Position numbers and translations under genes: made by a program. 64,000 nt of DNA from Sympetrum striolatum. Its lineage: Eukaryota; Arthropoda; Insecta; Odonata; Libellulidae. The notes beneath the pieces are model-generated. The model did no database searches and was not told where the DNA came from. It saw nothing but the letters and a program-made list of their open reading frames with translations. Numbering within the stretch: the first letter of the stretch is position 1; each line of letters begins with the position of its first letter. Positions 12,150-25,439 of the stretch are shown here, in pieces. The stretch covers positions 806,001 to 870,000 of the forward strand of contig CANPUZ010000048.1 of NCBI GenBank assembly GCA_947579665.1. Reading direction: 5' to 3'.

Positions 12150-13010
12150 TTATCATTTATTTTTAGAATTTAAAATTCGAAATTAAATTCCGCATGAAGG
12201 CTTCTTACGCCGGATGGAGTTTAGTGAACATATTCAATATTAATTCCAGAAGACATAGATAATTTGACTAATATTATTATCATATTTAAAATAATATGGC
12301 CTAATATAATGGAATCGGACCCATTATAATTGTGGCTAGATATGCTCTATAAATATTAAATAGATAAGACTAAATAATTCTTAAAACTTGTTCTTAGTAA
12401 ATATGCTATTCGTGCATTTAAAAATAAGATGCCTGACAAAAGGGCTATTTTGATAGAATAGATCATGAAGATTTTCTACTCTTGTTATACATTGTAGAAT
12501 TAAACTACTCCAAGAACATCAAAAATTCCTGTGCCTCTTACACCAAAGTTTCTCCGTACGTAACCACATAATTATATGATATTATGTTCATAAGTATAAC
12601 AGTGTAATATAAGACTGTTCAGATGAGTGAAAATAATGAGAAAGAAGTATTCCTTGCATGTGATAATGGTAATCTTACGTGTGCGCATGCCTCATATTTC
12701 TCATATTTTCGTTTTGATTTTGTAAAAAACCTGATGTGATAGAGAAAATATGATTGCAGTTTCCTAATCAGCATACCAGACATATAATAGATCACTATTT
12801 AAACATTATGCAATGATCGGAAAGTTTTAATTTGCAGGTTTGTGTTATCCATAATTATTAAATTTCAAAATCATAAAACTGCAATCCACGGGTATAGTTA
12901 AGTTATTGAATTCAAATACATAGGAATTAAATAATATGTACCAAGTAAGAGAATGTGGACAAGACTAAAATTAAATATTATTTCAAGCTAACAAAACATC
13001 ATATTTATGA
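12150..13010. other. AT-rich stretch without recognisable features
   Basis: No coding frame or repeat structure recognised. Confidence 0.45.
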
Positions 13011-13039
13011 AGCTAGCCTCAACTCAAAATTAATTCAAA

Positions 13040-13510
13040 ATCTACAAAAATGAAATTAAATAAAACAGTAATTAGATCAATAGCAACTTATGGAGCTTAA
13101 CATACAGCACTCACAACAGCTGATGGAAATTCTTTAAGGATATTTAACAGAAGAATAAATAGAAAAATATATGCACCAGTATTAGAAAATGGTCAATGAA
13201 GAATACTAAATAATGAAGAGATAAATCAAGTAATAAATAATGAGGAGATAGAACTTTATGTTAGATCACAAAGAATAAGCTGGCTAGAATTGCAGATAGA
13301 AGGATTGCATGGTGACTGGATAATTAAGCAAGTCTTTAAAAAGAGTGTAGATGGAAAAAGAGGCAGACCAGAGAAAAGATGGAAGGATGATGTTATAAAA
13401 AACCAGATAAAAATGGGTGTACAATATTGGGAGCAAGAATCCAACGACAGGAAATCCTGGATGAGCATTGCATAAAAGGCCAAGGATCGCATTGGTACAG
13501 GAGGAATAAG
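13040..13510 (+). mobile_element. RTE-like LINE, 3' end fragment
   Basis: The plus-strand frame has stops but carries the C-terminal signature of endonuclease-reverse transcriptases: ATYGA, LRIFNRRINRKIYAP, RSQRISWL, then GKRGRPEKRWKDDV and WMSIA. Only the region after the polymerase is present. Confidence 0.75.
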
Positions 13511-14940
13511 AAGAAGGGTAAATAATATATCATTATAAAAATAGGACTTTGAATTCAGTGCTTTTCAAACAGAAACATTATATTTTATTCTACGTTCATT
13601 ATAAATGAAGAAATGGTAGTATTGGAAAATCTTATTTTGAATAACATCGTATTTAAATGGCAATGATTTAAAATTTAAATGTCTTAAATAAAAATCAAGA
13701 AAATAGCCACTCGTTGACTCTAGCAGTGCAGTCAAAATAAAATTTATCTTCATTAACATCTATTTTCAATACAATAAACAAATGGATGCATTGAAAAATC
13801 TCATTTTTAATAATAACGCTTTACAGTAGCACCGGTTTACATTAAAACATCTTAATTTAAAATTAACGAAATAGTATTCAATAGGACTTTGACTTCGTCA
13901 GTACTTCAGAGTCAAAATAAAATCTATTTTTATTATATTTTAATTTAATTTTAATGAACTTATTGAGTTATTTAAAAATCTTATTTTAAATAATATTGTT
14001 CTCCAAAGTCAATCTTTTAAATATATACGTCTGGTTTTGAAATTAAGGAAATAGCAGTTTGACATTAGGACCATTAATTTACTAAACTAATTAATATGCA
14101 GATATTAAAATTTAGTAGCTTTTAATAATTCTAATCGATAAAATATTACAATAGGTTAGAGTAGTTTAAGTTCGGATTTTCCACTAGAAAAGACTTTCAA
14201 TGTCTAAAACTTTCTTTTACATGAGTGGATTAGATATAATGTCATCTTCATTGTACCAGCTGACGCATCACATTATTTAAGGTCCTCATTGCGATTCAAT
14301 AGAAGGCAAATCATTTAAATTTGAGTTAAACTTTTGTGTTTTGCGTAAATAACCTAAGAAAACTAACCCTGCCATTATCGTTGCTCAGATCAATTTTAAG
14401 TCCAATTGAAATTAATTGTTTGCGAAGTCCCTGTTAAAATGAGGTTAAATATCTTTCATCGAAGATCATGGAAAGAAGGTGAGAAACATACTAAGTAAAC
14501 TTGATATTTCAAAATTAAAAAAAAATATTGCAATCGTTAAAAATTACGGCGTAAGTTTTTCCTGATTGTTGGTATTTTCTTACCTTTTTAGATGTCCTAA
14601 TTGTGCAGTCCACGATTAACGAATCACAGTGCTCGTTAAACAACTTCTTTTGAGCAAATCATTACAAAATTTCCGATGAGCACTGGCGACGTAAAAAATA
14701 AATTAGCACAAGCTCACAGTATATCCGTTTTCATTCACACCGCCTCTTCCGGATTTTCCAAAACCGAAGTCACAGTGTGTGAAAACATTGCATTTAAAAT
14801 CATCCATAGGAATCACTGAACACACTCTTTCCTTTCGCATAACATCCGAGTACAAAGAGAGGCGAAATACATTATGCGATAAGTGCACTCAGGAGCAGAA
14901 GTAAATTCAGCCACTTTTTTAACACTCGCCGTTGATTTAA

Positions 14941-15034
14941 CCCTCATCCGGGCGCGCCGCACACCTCCAGGCAAAAATTGCACGCACTTTTATGAATGTG
15001 ACGGTAAACTACCATCCTCGCGCCCGGATGAAGG
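14941..15034. mobile_element. 94-bp piggyBac-like micro-MITE
   Basis: TTAA lies on both sides (14937-14940 and 15035-15038). The 16-bp termini are inverted repeats with one mismatch: CCCTCATCCGGGCGCG and CGCGCCCGGATGAAGG. TTAA targets with CCC...GGG-like ends are typical of piggyBac-type elements. Confidence 0.65.
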
Positions 15035-15039
15035 TTAAA

Positions 15040-17730
15040 AAAGAAAATTACTGTGCTGTGGCGACCAAAATAAAGACAGAAATTGACTGATATTTAAAAT
15101 TAAACACTACAGTCACAAATACTTCGTAAAGCTCCACTTTATTGAGCACCGCACTCGAATTATTTTCCGTAGCACTCCCTAAGCCAACTAAAATCCTTGA
15201 AGGTTCAGCAATTAATACTGGAAGTACAATTTCTTAATGATCGAGCACGGATTGTCAATGTCGACAAGTCTGCTGAAAAATGAATATCCGTCTTCGATGT
15301 GAACAACTCGGTTACGAGAGAGGAACTAAAATTGGAAGCCAAGGACATGACTTAATGACAAAGCATTTCTATATTTCTTGTTTACGAAATACTCCTTTCA
15401 TGTCACCTTTTATCTGTTTACAGTATGATGCCTTCGCAGTCTAATCGCGGAATGGAATTGTTCCAGCGGTGGTCAGGTGACTCAAGCTCTTCAAGGACGA
15501 CTCATCCCTTTCGAAGTGAAAAGTATTTTGATGCATTCTTAGTAGTAAAACCTTTTAAGTGATTATTCTAAAAATTCTTAGAAATATTAATCGTTCCAGT
15601 AGTATTTCGGTAGCACTGATTAAATTAAACTGACGCGAGAAGATTTTGAAACTTTGTGTGATAATTGAGACAGTTATAACCGATCTAAAAGTGGAATTCT
15701 GATTCTGTTATATGTTAGCAATTTGAGCTACGCATTCAACTGTTTCTCTCAGCAGAGAGTGGAACACCGTGTTTAATGATCAAAAAGAGATAGTTACCAA
15801 AATAAGAATTTTCTGGGAGAAGAAAAAGGAACATACACTCCTATTATATTGCCTCGTTTTTTCAATGAAAGTGCGTTTGCTCCAATCACAAGCATACGAG
15901 ATGAGAAACAAAGTGAACGGAGAACAAAAAGCATCGATCAGTTCTTTTATTTTAGTGAAACATACTTTTCTGTCAACCAATTTGGGATCTTCTAAGTAAT
16001 TCATTTGCTTCGACTTACATTCTTAAAGAATAAGTTTTTAGTAGCTGTGGAAAAGGTTATGCATTACGCAAGAGACGCAATGTTATAAGAGATAAAACAT
16101 CCAATTTAAATATACATACATACAAACGTGATTGCTCTTCCTTTCGGTTATGTGCATTCAAAAATTCCTATTCAACGTCATCTTGTTCACTTCCTTGTGA
16201 CCTCCACCCCCGCCTTTTAAAACATCTTCTGTCTTTGTCTTCTGTTTTTCCCTCTCAATATTTGACCGACTCATTTCTTCTGTCAATGCTCGACCACTTC
16301 AATTACCCTCTCAACCATCTCTAGCACCTCCGTGCTTGTTCAACCCAACTTACTTTTTCTTTTCAACGCCAAACCCACATTCCAATAACCTCTAAACGTT
16401 TGGCTACTTCCATTTTTAATGTGAATAATTATGTATGTTAGTGTTAAAATTAATAATTAATAGGCTTTAGACTGAAATTTACAATTGCATGAAAATAGAT
16501 ACTAGTCATTAACTTGCCCGGTTCGAGTCTTAATAGTAAGTGAAGGAAAAATACTGGCAATACCATTTTAGGTTTTGGAGTGATTAACGAAGCTTAAAAG
16601 CATTCAATCATCTAACGTCTTAGAAAATATGAAACAGGACAGCACCGACTTCCTGCAAATCCGAGTGGAGATATTTGTGGCGAGGAAGTTTGGCAATCGA
16701 GCGAAAAAAACTCATTCCAGTGACCCCAACACTTTTCTTTCGAATTCTGTCGAATCCGCCGACGGAATTGTATTCATTGAGTGCGTTTGGCACACAGATA
16801 CAGCGATGTATAAAAAGGCGTCGACGGCCTAAGCGATCTGGTGCCTTCAGAGATGGCCTCCCTCTTTCTACCGGTGCCGAATTTATTGGACATATAGACA
16901 GTGTGGTGTAAAAAGTGCCATAATTCTTCTCTTCAGGAGGCGTAAAAATGGAAAGGAGTTTTGGAAGAGTCATCGGAACCAAAAGTCTTATTTGGCGCGT
17001 GAAAATACCGAAAAAAGATTCCGGAGAAATATGTTAGATTTTTTTAAAAGAGCGCAGTTTACGCGAAAGAGAAAAGGAAGATTTAGGGAGAGGAGATATC
17101 GCGAGCAGACGGCAAAGAAACCTTAGCCTCTCCTTCATCCGCAATATCAACTCAATCGAGAATTCGGAGATACATAAAGCAATCGAAGTTAATGTATGGT
17201 TCTTCGCCATTTTCGAAAATTTCTCGGAAGGATACAATGCAGTTAGATACCCTGATGTAGTCCCGAAATACTGGAAGTACATAAAACTAGAACATTCAGA
17301 ATGATACGCGAAATTCAAAAAAGTACACAACGTTTCATTATTCAGACGATGGAATATTCAAATGATGGAATAAGCGTTTAGAAGAATTGGACCCGTGAAT
17401 TTCGATACCCAACGTGGGCAGTAATGGATGTTGTCATCCAAAAGTCCCTTTTATGCTTGTTTTTATGGGGTGATTTATGAGCCATAAATATATTTCCACG
17501 CGCATTGTTCAGCACGATAAATGTAAATCCTCAGCCGTTTGTTTTCTGTTGGTTCAAACTTTTCCATCGGTTACATTGGGGAAAGTTCGATGGAAATGAA
17601 ATTCCACCTTCCAGCTATTTCCCCTCGTTAATCAACCAGTTATTGGAGCCTGATAGGATTCCCTCTGCTTTCGAGAGAGCCATCGATTGCATTTCAATAT
17701 TATTAGGGCAGCATTAACACGAGATCGGAT
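15040..17730. other. Intergenic sequence, no supported gene
   Basis: Several frames of 60-120 codons overlap on both strands at 15.77-16.00 and 16.62-17.33 kb. The longest is 120 codons on the minus strand at 16982-16620. None shows a domain, splice pattern or family resemblance that I recognise. Confidence 0.4.
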
Positions 17731-18419
17731 TTACAGTGACCAGGTTAGAGATGGGCGCCGCGCCGATTACGCCAGCCGCCGACAATATCGGGCACGCCGC
17801 CGCCGCCGAAGAAATAACCACGGCGCGCCGCCGCGCCGCCGCCGGAAATTTTATCGGCGGCGGCGCGGCGTGGCTTGGATTTAAAAACAAGATCCCACTG
17901 TCGAAAATATGCTGACAAGTAGTTCGAAGAGATACGCTTTGAACTGATAGAATACATCTCTGGTTTTCCACGAGGGCGCTGAGTTATACGTGATATCGAT
18001 ACGTGTTACGATTAGGCAGTTTACACACGTGCCGGCAAAATAGGTGCCGGTGTAGGAGTCGAGGAGCACTTAACGGGCAGGAGTCACTGTACAGTGAGTC
18101 CCACCAGAAAGTGGCGTTCACTTGTCAAGTGTGCCTTGCCCGGGCGGGGTACACTTTACTCAGGCGGCTATCACTTAACGCATAGTTTTCCTCACATATT
18201 TGTAGTTTTTTGTCTTAGAATTTGCGGAAACTTGTTTATATTTGTCAGACATAAGTTTTAAAGGAATTATAAATTATTATATCATATCTTATTAGTAAAC
18301 AAAGTTATTAATTTTGAATAAATGAAAAAGCTATTTATTGCCGGTCTTTCCATTATAGTTACTTGAGTTTTGAGTTGAATAAAACTTAAACAAGAATGTC
18401 CACAGAAAAACAAGTTCTA

Positions 18420-18850
18420 CCAAATTTTACCTCGATACGAGTAAAATGCTGCTTGCATTCTGCACACACAACACAATAACACAAATTTCAAGTCGACAAC
18501 ATATCGAGAGGGTCATCAAAAGTAGAAAAAGTATTGAAATTATTCATAAAATTCGCTGAAATTTCTCCGCCCGACATCGAACCCGGGTCTTCCTGGTGAT
18601 AAATACTATTCAGAACAACAAAGGATTACCGTCTCTAACTATGAGTGAAAACTCAAGCAGAAATATTTGCTGCAACTGCCTCAAATGACGTCCTACTTCT
18701 CCCATATATTCCTTTAGATCTATTATCGATATGATAGGAAGTTCTAGCTTAGATAGAAGATGTATATCAAGACTTGGTTTATGAAAAAAAATTAGATAAA
18801 ACCATGCTGTTTCTAGGTTCGATGCCAGAACACATTACAAATTCTAATCT
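18420..18850 (-). repeat. SINE-like dispersed repeat, copy 1
   Basis: Similar to 57560-57700, 58765-59155 and the complement of 60370-60850. On the minus strand it contains CCCGGGTTCGATGTCGGG, a pol III B-box-like core. Confidence 0.55.
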
Positions 18851-18869
18851 AATGCTAATCGAAAGCTTA

Positions 18870-19130
18870 GTTACGCCGCGGCTCCCAACTATCGTCCATA
18901 CATTGTAGTAATATCGAAGGGTATTGTTGTTGATTAAAGCAAGTAATGAGGGAAGGGGGTATTTTAACTTACCGCCGAAGAGTGCAACAGCCATGTTAAA
19001 TGGTGAAACATTTTCTTGTTTCGATAATTAAACACATTAATGACTCCAGTTTAAGGTTTAAAGAGGCTTTGACTTGTTTGTTAGAACTGAGAATCATCGA
19101 CTTATTATGTTTCGAATCAAATTTTAGGTA
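18870..19130. repeat. Dispersed repeat shared with 63.68-63.94 kb
   Basis: Shared blocks include ggtattgttgttga, a gagggaagggggta-type block, and gagaatcatcgactta against gagaatcttcgactta. It is probably an old transposon. Confidence 0.5.
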
Positions 19131-19967
19131 TGATGCCGTAAAGATAACCCAACAAAATTTACGTGGTAAATAGCTGATGCATTGAAAAAGTTTTTTAAGA
19201 TACGTGACAAAAATTTTTTTTATTATGAATTTTTTTAATCGCCCTCAAAGATTTTGTCAAAGTTCGGAATTTTGAGAATTTAAGAATTTGAAATTTTATT
19301 TTGGCTAAACGGTATGAGTAAGGGTAAAAAATATTCTCTTGTGAGTTACAACAACTATTTAGCATTTTTAGAGAAAACATTAAACAATGCATCTCAAATA
19401 CTTACGTAACCATGGCCAAAAATGTCTGGAAAGTCATGGTTTTCTCAGAAAATACGAAAACATTCGTAGCTCGAAAACAAAAGAAGATCGGACAACAAAA
19501 TGAATTGCAAACCTGTAGGCCATGTAATGTTCTACCTCTGTGTTTCGTTTGGTCCATGACTTTTGGGACACCCTGAATAGATATTGAATGTGTAATGTGT
19601 AACTATGTAATAGAAATTTTTTTGTTTTTATCTTTTTGGAACTTTATCGCAGTCGGAAATAAATAAGTTCCCGATATTTCACGCTCTAAAACAGACCGCT
19701 CAATTTGAAAATGATATCGCAAAAAATATTAATTTAATTAACACAAAATTTTAACACATTATTGCGTTATATATTTTGAATCAAAATTAAAAATTTTAAT
19801 ATATTTCCTAGCCACCAGAAAAAATTGTTACCGATTAAGTAAAAAACTTTTTCTCAGCAATGAAAGTAGGTACGATTGCAAACTTGATTTCGTTACCAAG
19901 CTCTTGGTAGAATATTTCATAATACGTATATATAATAATATATTTCATACGTAATATAATTCATAGA

Positions 19968-20001
19968 ATACATTGCGGAAGATGTAACTTCCGCAATGTA
20001 T
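19968..20001. repeat. Perfect 14-bp hairpin
   Basis: Arms atacattgcggaag and cttccgcaatgtat flank a six-base loop. It may be a MITE relic; no terminator-like T-run follows. Confidence 0.6.
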
Positions 20002-20572
20002 GTTCGTTTTCGAATGTTTATGATAGAAAATAGGGATTTAAAATAACAAAAATAAAATTCAGTCTTTTCTCAGAATACTATCTCGCTGGATGTTTTTAAT
20101 GAATAAAGTATAGCGAAAAGTAGTTGGTAACTACCTTTTTGAACGCATTTTTCTGAAACCTCTCGACATTCCCTTCAAAATTTTCAGATGTATTTTCCCA
20201 GAATATTTACCAGGAAATTTAAAAGTATCGGAAAAAGATCATAAAAGGAAGCAAATTATCAAGAATAATAACTTCTTCGTTTCTGAAATGAGAGTGAGTA
20301 TTAAAGAACAAGTACAAAACAATTCGCTACGAATTTCCAAATTTTTCAATTAAATATTTTTCTTTTCTTATTTTTCCTTGTAAATATGATAATAATTAAT
20401 TATAATTAAATTTCACTGAACAGCTTTCAATTACTTATCTCCATGTGGTATAATATTAAAATTAACTCAGGCTAACTTTCTCTTTCAACGCGTATATTTC
20501 TACTCCGTGCATCAATCTCTCTTATGAACATGGGGCCGTTTGAGATACGTTGGGCTTTTTAGTAGTGGCAAG

Positions 20573-20854
20573 CAGGGCCGGCTTTATGGGAAGGCGAATA
20601 GGGCGGTCGCCTGGGGCCGCCAAATTTTGGCCAAATTATTACATTACAAGATTATTATTATTAATTGACTCTCAAATAACTCACAAAAAAATTAGATAGA
20701 AAGAATCTTAATAATTTAGTTTATTATTCAATGTAAAAGAGCCTGTTGTTATATTTTGTCAGGTTTACACCATTATTCAATTTGCAATATTACAAACGGG
20801 AGAGCCGCCAAATGCATTTTGCCTGGGGCCGCCAATTGTCTAAAGCCGGCCCTG
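20573..20854. mobile_element. hAT-type MITE (CAGGGCCGGC ends)
   Basis: The left end CAGGGCCGGCTTTA and right end TAAAGCCGGCCCTG are perfect inverted repeats of the hAT type. The flanking octamers are gtggcaag and atggcaag, an 8-bp target duplication with one change. No ORF of note. Confidence 0.85.
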
Positions 20855-20999
20855 ATGGCAAGAAATGTGTATTCATTACGTATCATAATTTATGTGAATA
20901 CTTTGATAAAAACCATCTTGAACATATATGTAAACCAAAATGTTAACTCCAATAAGAGAATTTTCTTCATAGGGTACAACAGTATTTTCCTGGATTAGC

Positions 21000-22250
21000 T
21001 TCAATTCCTAATAATTGAAGCATCTTCTGATTTATAAAAAACGTCTAATCCAGAGTTCTTAAACATTATAATCGGTTTGAATATCTTTATTAGAACATAG
21101 TGTATTCCCGCAACCAGCACTCCCATTGAGAGGAGTCTTAGTATATGAGGGCTCACTCTCAACGATAAGAAAAGCGGAGCCACAGAGATTGAATAAAATG
21201 GTATTCATCCATGAAAACTATGTGTTGTGCAAAGATTTTGTTGACAGAGTGTAACCTACTGCTGAATGTTATTAATATATTTATTTATACTCCTCTCATT
21301 CATTCATTTGCTAATTATTCTTTTAGTTTGTTTTAACTTAAATGTTTTGATTTGCGTTCATCATTTATACATTTTTTATTTTCTGGAAATTTCAATTGAA
21401 CGTCTATTCCTGGATTCCATACTTGAAAAATGTGGCGCAAATGTGGTGTTAAAACTAATTCACAACAATACTACATCCATTTATCGACATTCTATTGGCT
21501 ATTTGTGCCCAATTTGTGATACCACTCTTTAACCGTTCTTAAAGTAATGTAGCGTAATTATAAGAAGAATGCTTTTGTGAAAATAAGGAAAGCAACGTAT
21601 TGCCAAATTAACCCCTTTACGGTGCAGAGCGAGCTAGAATCGAAAAATGCTGGCCAAGAATAAGGAAATATTTTTTGAGTGTGAACTTTGAAACTTCGCA
21701 TTTCCATACCTCTATAAGTTCTGCATATAATATTCCCAGACAGAGTCTTATGTGAGCTCGTTTTCCTTAAATCGGAGGGTCCGAGAGAGGATAAGAGAAA
21801 GAAATATAACTTAAAAGTCATGTTGCATGAAGTGAGTATTTCACCAGCAGAAGCTAATTCAGAGATCTGATGGAAGTGATGCAATAAATCAAATATTCAA
21901 CTGTGATCATTAAAAAAGCATAATTATGCTTAAGGGTTGATTATTTAACACTGTATTGATTTTTCCCGATGATTCTGCTCATTTGGGTTTGGTTTGAGGC
22001 TGAAGAATTTTGCAAAAATCTAAACCTGGCATTATTCGTCAATTTTGGTCAATTTTGACCACCTTTAGAATTTTAATAGGTAGAAATCAGTGTAAATAAT
22101 TTGGTAGTAATAGGCAGGATTTATTCGAGAATTGCCAGTACTAAAGTCCGCACTCAAGAAAAGGATTTTTTGCCAGGTTTTTTCGATTGTAGCCCATTGT
22201 GCTGCGTATTCAAGATAGCTCTACTTTGTCTTTATTGATATGATATAATT
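21000..22250. other. Interior of the Mutator-like element, no gene seen
   Basis: Frames of 60-108 codons occur on both strands but none resembles a known protein. Confidence 0.4.
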
Positions 22251-23712
22251 GTAATAATGTACTCTCAGATATTCGAGTTATTCGCCTTTTTTCCTGCCGT
22301 ATACGAACGAAATTTTACACGCCGCCGGTTACGCCGCGCCGCCGCCGACGATTTAGCAGTCAGCGTTCACGCCGTTACGCCGCCGCCGCCGGCTTCATAT
22401 TCCCTCTACGCCGCCGCTGACAAAAATCATAACGGCGCCCATGTCTAGACCAGGTTAGTTGCGAATTAACGAACCAAACTCAACGCACAGGCCCTCCACT
22501 CTTTCACCGGATTATTCCGTTTAAACAACGGATATTTACAAACAAGGCTGCCTTCGTTGCCACACACGTGAATATGAAATTTGGATATTCACAATCCGCT
22601 TGATTTTCTGTATGGCTTCTTCACTAAAGTTAAACTACGTTTTCAATTAGGTTTTTATAATTCAGGAGATAATGAAATGGGATTGATGATATGGTCAATC
22701 TTCCAGAGCGTCAACGGAATAATTGCAGAGTATTTAGCAACTATAAAATGAGTTGAAACATTGCATATATCGACTGACATTAATTTGAAGTAAATGTATC
22801 TGATGCGAGACGGTATTGCTCGGTTGCAAGTTGAAGGTTTGTTGTTGGGATACACGTTCTGTAATGGCCATGGTGAATTAGATTACTTACCCTACATTGT
22901 TGATGTACAAAATAAATATGAATTACAACACGAGTCGGATTAAATGAAGTTTTGCATTTATTTTTTTAAAGTTAACCGCATTCTTGAAAAGAAAGACTGG
23001 GAAATTTTATTCCCGTATTTATTTTATTTACAAGTTATCAAAAGTTCAAGTTAAACACTCAACTAACTCATGAAATTCCAATCTACGATAAGTATTATGC
23101 TGCTGTATTTCTGTTACGAATGCATACCATACATTACGGCTGCTGTCCACTTAGTTACTTTCTTGTGACAAATATACATTTCATCTGTAAACTACAATAA
23201 CTATAGGTACTGCAATTTAATAGTTTCAAGCATTTATAAGACAAATAATGGTAAGGAAGCAAATATATCTCTGAATGGAGGCACGATACTAATGCTGCGA
23301 CAAAAATTTATACAATGCGTTGGATGAATTGATTGGAATTTTTAGAAAGTCAGATGATTTTAATATTCGCGAACTTAGTTAATAAACACCTTCGTACATA
23401 TAGCAGAACTTCCGAAAGCTAAAAATCTAGCATTAATTATACACTTCGTGTTTCATTGTGCACCTGTTTCCTTATTCCATAACTGCCGTTGCCATTTCTC
23501 TGTGGAAACGCTTGAAAATAACTGAGGAACGTGGCCAACTTAACCCAAATATTTTGCTAGAAGTGGAACATTACGATGAGAGATCGAATATAACTTCCAC
23601 AGGTAAAAGAAAACCGATTAATAACAGCGTAATAAACTTATGTAAACCACTTGTCAGTAGTGTCGCTTTGATATTTACTGCTCTCGATGGCTCATGGATG
23701 GACTACCGCTCA

Positions 23713-23960
23713 GTATAAGTTAGTTAGTTAGTAGGACCCTTTATTGGCGAGGTTAGGGCCCAGGGGGCCTCTCTTCCACCAAACCTCGTATGTCGATTAC
23801 ATTTATAGTTAAATTATTCAAAAAAATGCAAAAAGAAAGAGTAGGGCGAGGGAAAAAATCTTTGCAACTGAACGTTGACTAAGAAAAAACCCACGATGCA
23901 GGAAAACACCCACAAAGAAGGGGGGTGAAAAAAACGGACAAAAACACAGTAATAAAAATA
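23713..23960. repeat. Dispersed repeat with TAGT run and 'ccctttattggcgagg' end
   Basis: The end at 23719-23752 (tagttagttagtaggaccctt...) matches in inverted orientation 27926-27952 (cgccaataaagggtctaatt). The stretch gcaggaaaacacccacaaa near 23900 recurs near 1115 as gcaggaaaacactcacaaa. Confidence 0.5.
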
Positions 23961-23999
23961 AATACAATAATATACAAACCTAGATATATGAAAAGTGAC

Positions 24000-24680
24000 C
24001 AAGATTAGATACGAACAATTATTTTACAAAGTAAATTTAACAAAAGGTATAGAAGACCTAATTGATTTAGTTGTAATAGAAGTTAAAAGTCATCATAAAC
24101 TAAATAATCTAATATTCTAAAAGCTGCAACATAGTATACTAAAAAAATTTCATAGAATTTCTTCAGCCGGAGGCATTTGTTAATCGATATTTTCATGGAC
24201 TGTCTTGAAGTCCTTGTCATTATATAAGTAATTCCTGTTAAATGGAGGTGCCCGTAAAAAAGAAAAGGAAAGAAGATATAAGTGGTAGTGGAGGAACAAA
24301 ATGGTCTGACTGTGAATGAGAAGATAGAACCACCAGTGATAGGTGTGATCCGGATTTCCTCGATACGAACTGTCGACAGCAAAGACATTCTAATCTAAAC
24401 ATAATTACCAAAAGCCTTCACAAAGTTGAATTTTAAACTAGAATTGTATTATTTTTCATCAATTGAAAGTAACTGGAAGTTTCGATCTGAAAATTTCATA
24501 CCTCAAAGTAAAATTTGATAAGAAATTTAGGGTTAAAAGAGGTTTCACTTTTCAGCAAATGTTTTTGTAAATTGTAAATTATTAATAAAGATATGTTTTT
24601 AAATAACAAATTGACATGTATAATTAACAAATACATAACAAAATATGAAATAAAGAAATAAAAGAGTTATTTAGCATAAT
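24000..24680. other. No recognisable feature
   Basis: AT-rich; nothing supported. Confidence 0.4.
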
Positions 24681-24759
24681 AGTCTTACTTTGGAGACAGA
24701 CGAGTGCGGCTAACGAAGGTGAACAGCGAGGCACTCTAGACACGTACGTAAACGGCGCT

Positions 24760-24995
24760 CTTTTAGAACTTAAAACTATTTTAATTATTATTATAAGATA
24801 CACTTCGATTCAAGCGGATAACACGTGCGAGTGAGCGAGAGATTCTCTCGGATGATGCTCGACCCTGCGCGCTAACAAGCGGGACGCTACGAAACACGGC
24901 TCGTATCTTGAACGAAAATATGGCCCGCGCTCCGGCTCTTATCTCAAAAAACTTTGGTATGTTAGGCTACTCGTATCTCGAGGTACCACTGTAAC
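24760..24995. mobile_element. Tc1/mariner-like terminus (one end)
   Basis: The minus strand from about 24995 reads acagtggtacctcgagatac, then gagtagccta, a terminus recalled from mariner-like families. The opposite end was not found, so the element is incomplete or too diverged. Confidence 0.4.
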
Positions 24996-25439
24996 TTGAA
25001 ATTAATTACTCCATAAAATGTCGAATAACACGGTTGAAATTTAAGAATAAGTTGCAAAACATTTTCATCTCCAGCAAATGAGAGATTTTGAATGCTAAAG
25101 CAAAGGGCAGTTTTCATCTATGCATCTATTCTATTGCACTAAATAGTCAATGGAGAAATCGCGTCCAAATTGTAACGAGGAATTGTAATCATCCAGCAGA
25201 TTATATGTTGAACCCTGGCTGTCTTTCTTCAAAGGAAAGAAAACATATTTGTGAAAAAAGTGGCAGTGGAAGCTTTCTCCAAATTATATATGATTAATAC
25301 ACACAATATCACGCCCTTTACTGTAAATGTTGTCAATAATAAACATAATGAATTCCATTTGAAGTAGAATTACTTAAGTAGCATCAGCTAGATACATTTA
25401 TTCTTCTTAGAAATCATTTTATCTGAGATATTGCTCATA

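Larger units (their letters stand above)
17747..22447. mobile_element. 4.7-kb Mutator-like (or foldback) element with GC-rich TIRs
   Basis: GACCAGGTT occurs directly outside both ends (17738-17746 and 22448-22456): a 9-bp target duplication. The ends are inverted (AGAGATGGGCGCC at the left; the complement of GGCGCCCATGTCT at the right). Each is followed by 120-140 bp of GCC/GGC-rich sequence sharing TCGGCGGCGGCGCGGCGT about 100 bp from the end. Long TIRs with 9-bp duplications fit Mutator-like elements. No transposase is visible. The interior holds a hAT MITE and a copy of a SINE-like family. Confidence 0.6.

Noticed and set aside
16620..16982. 120-codon minus-strand frame with an overlapping plus-strand frame
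   Set aside because: Frames are open on both strands, with no domain, no splice pattern and no family resemblance.
17687..17971. Arg/Pro-rich frames in the GC-rich block
   Set aside because: They are translations of the GCC/GGC repeat in the terminal repeat of the 4.7-kb element, not a protein gene.
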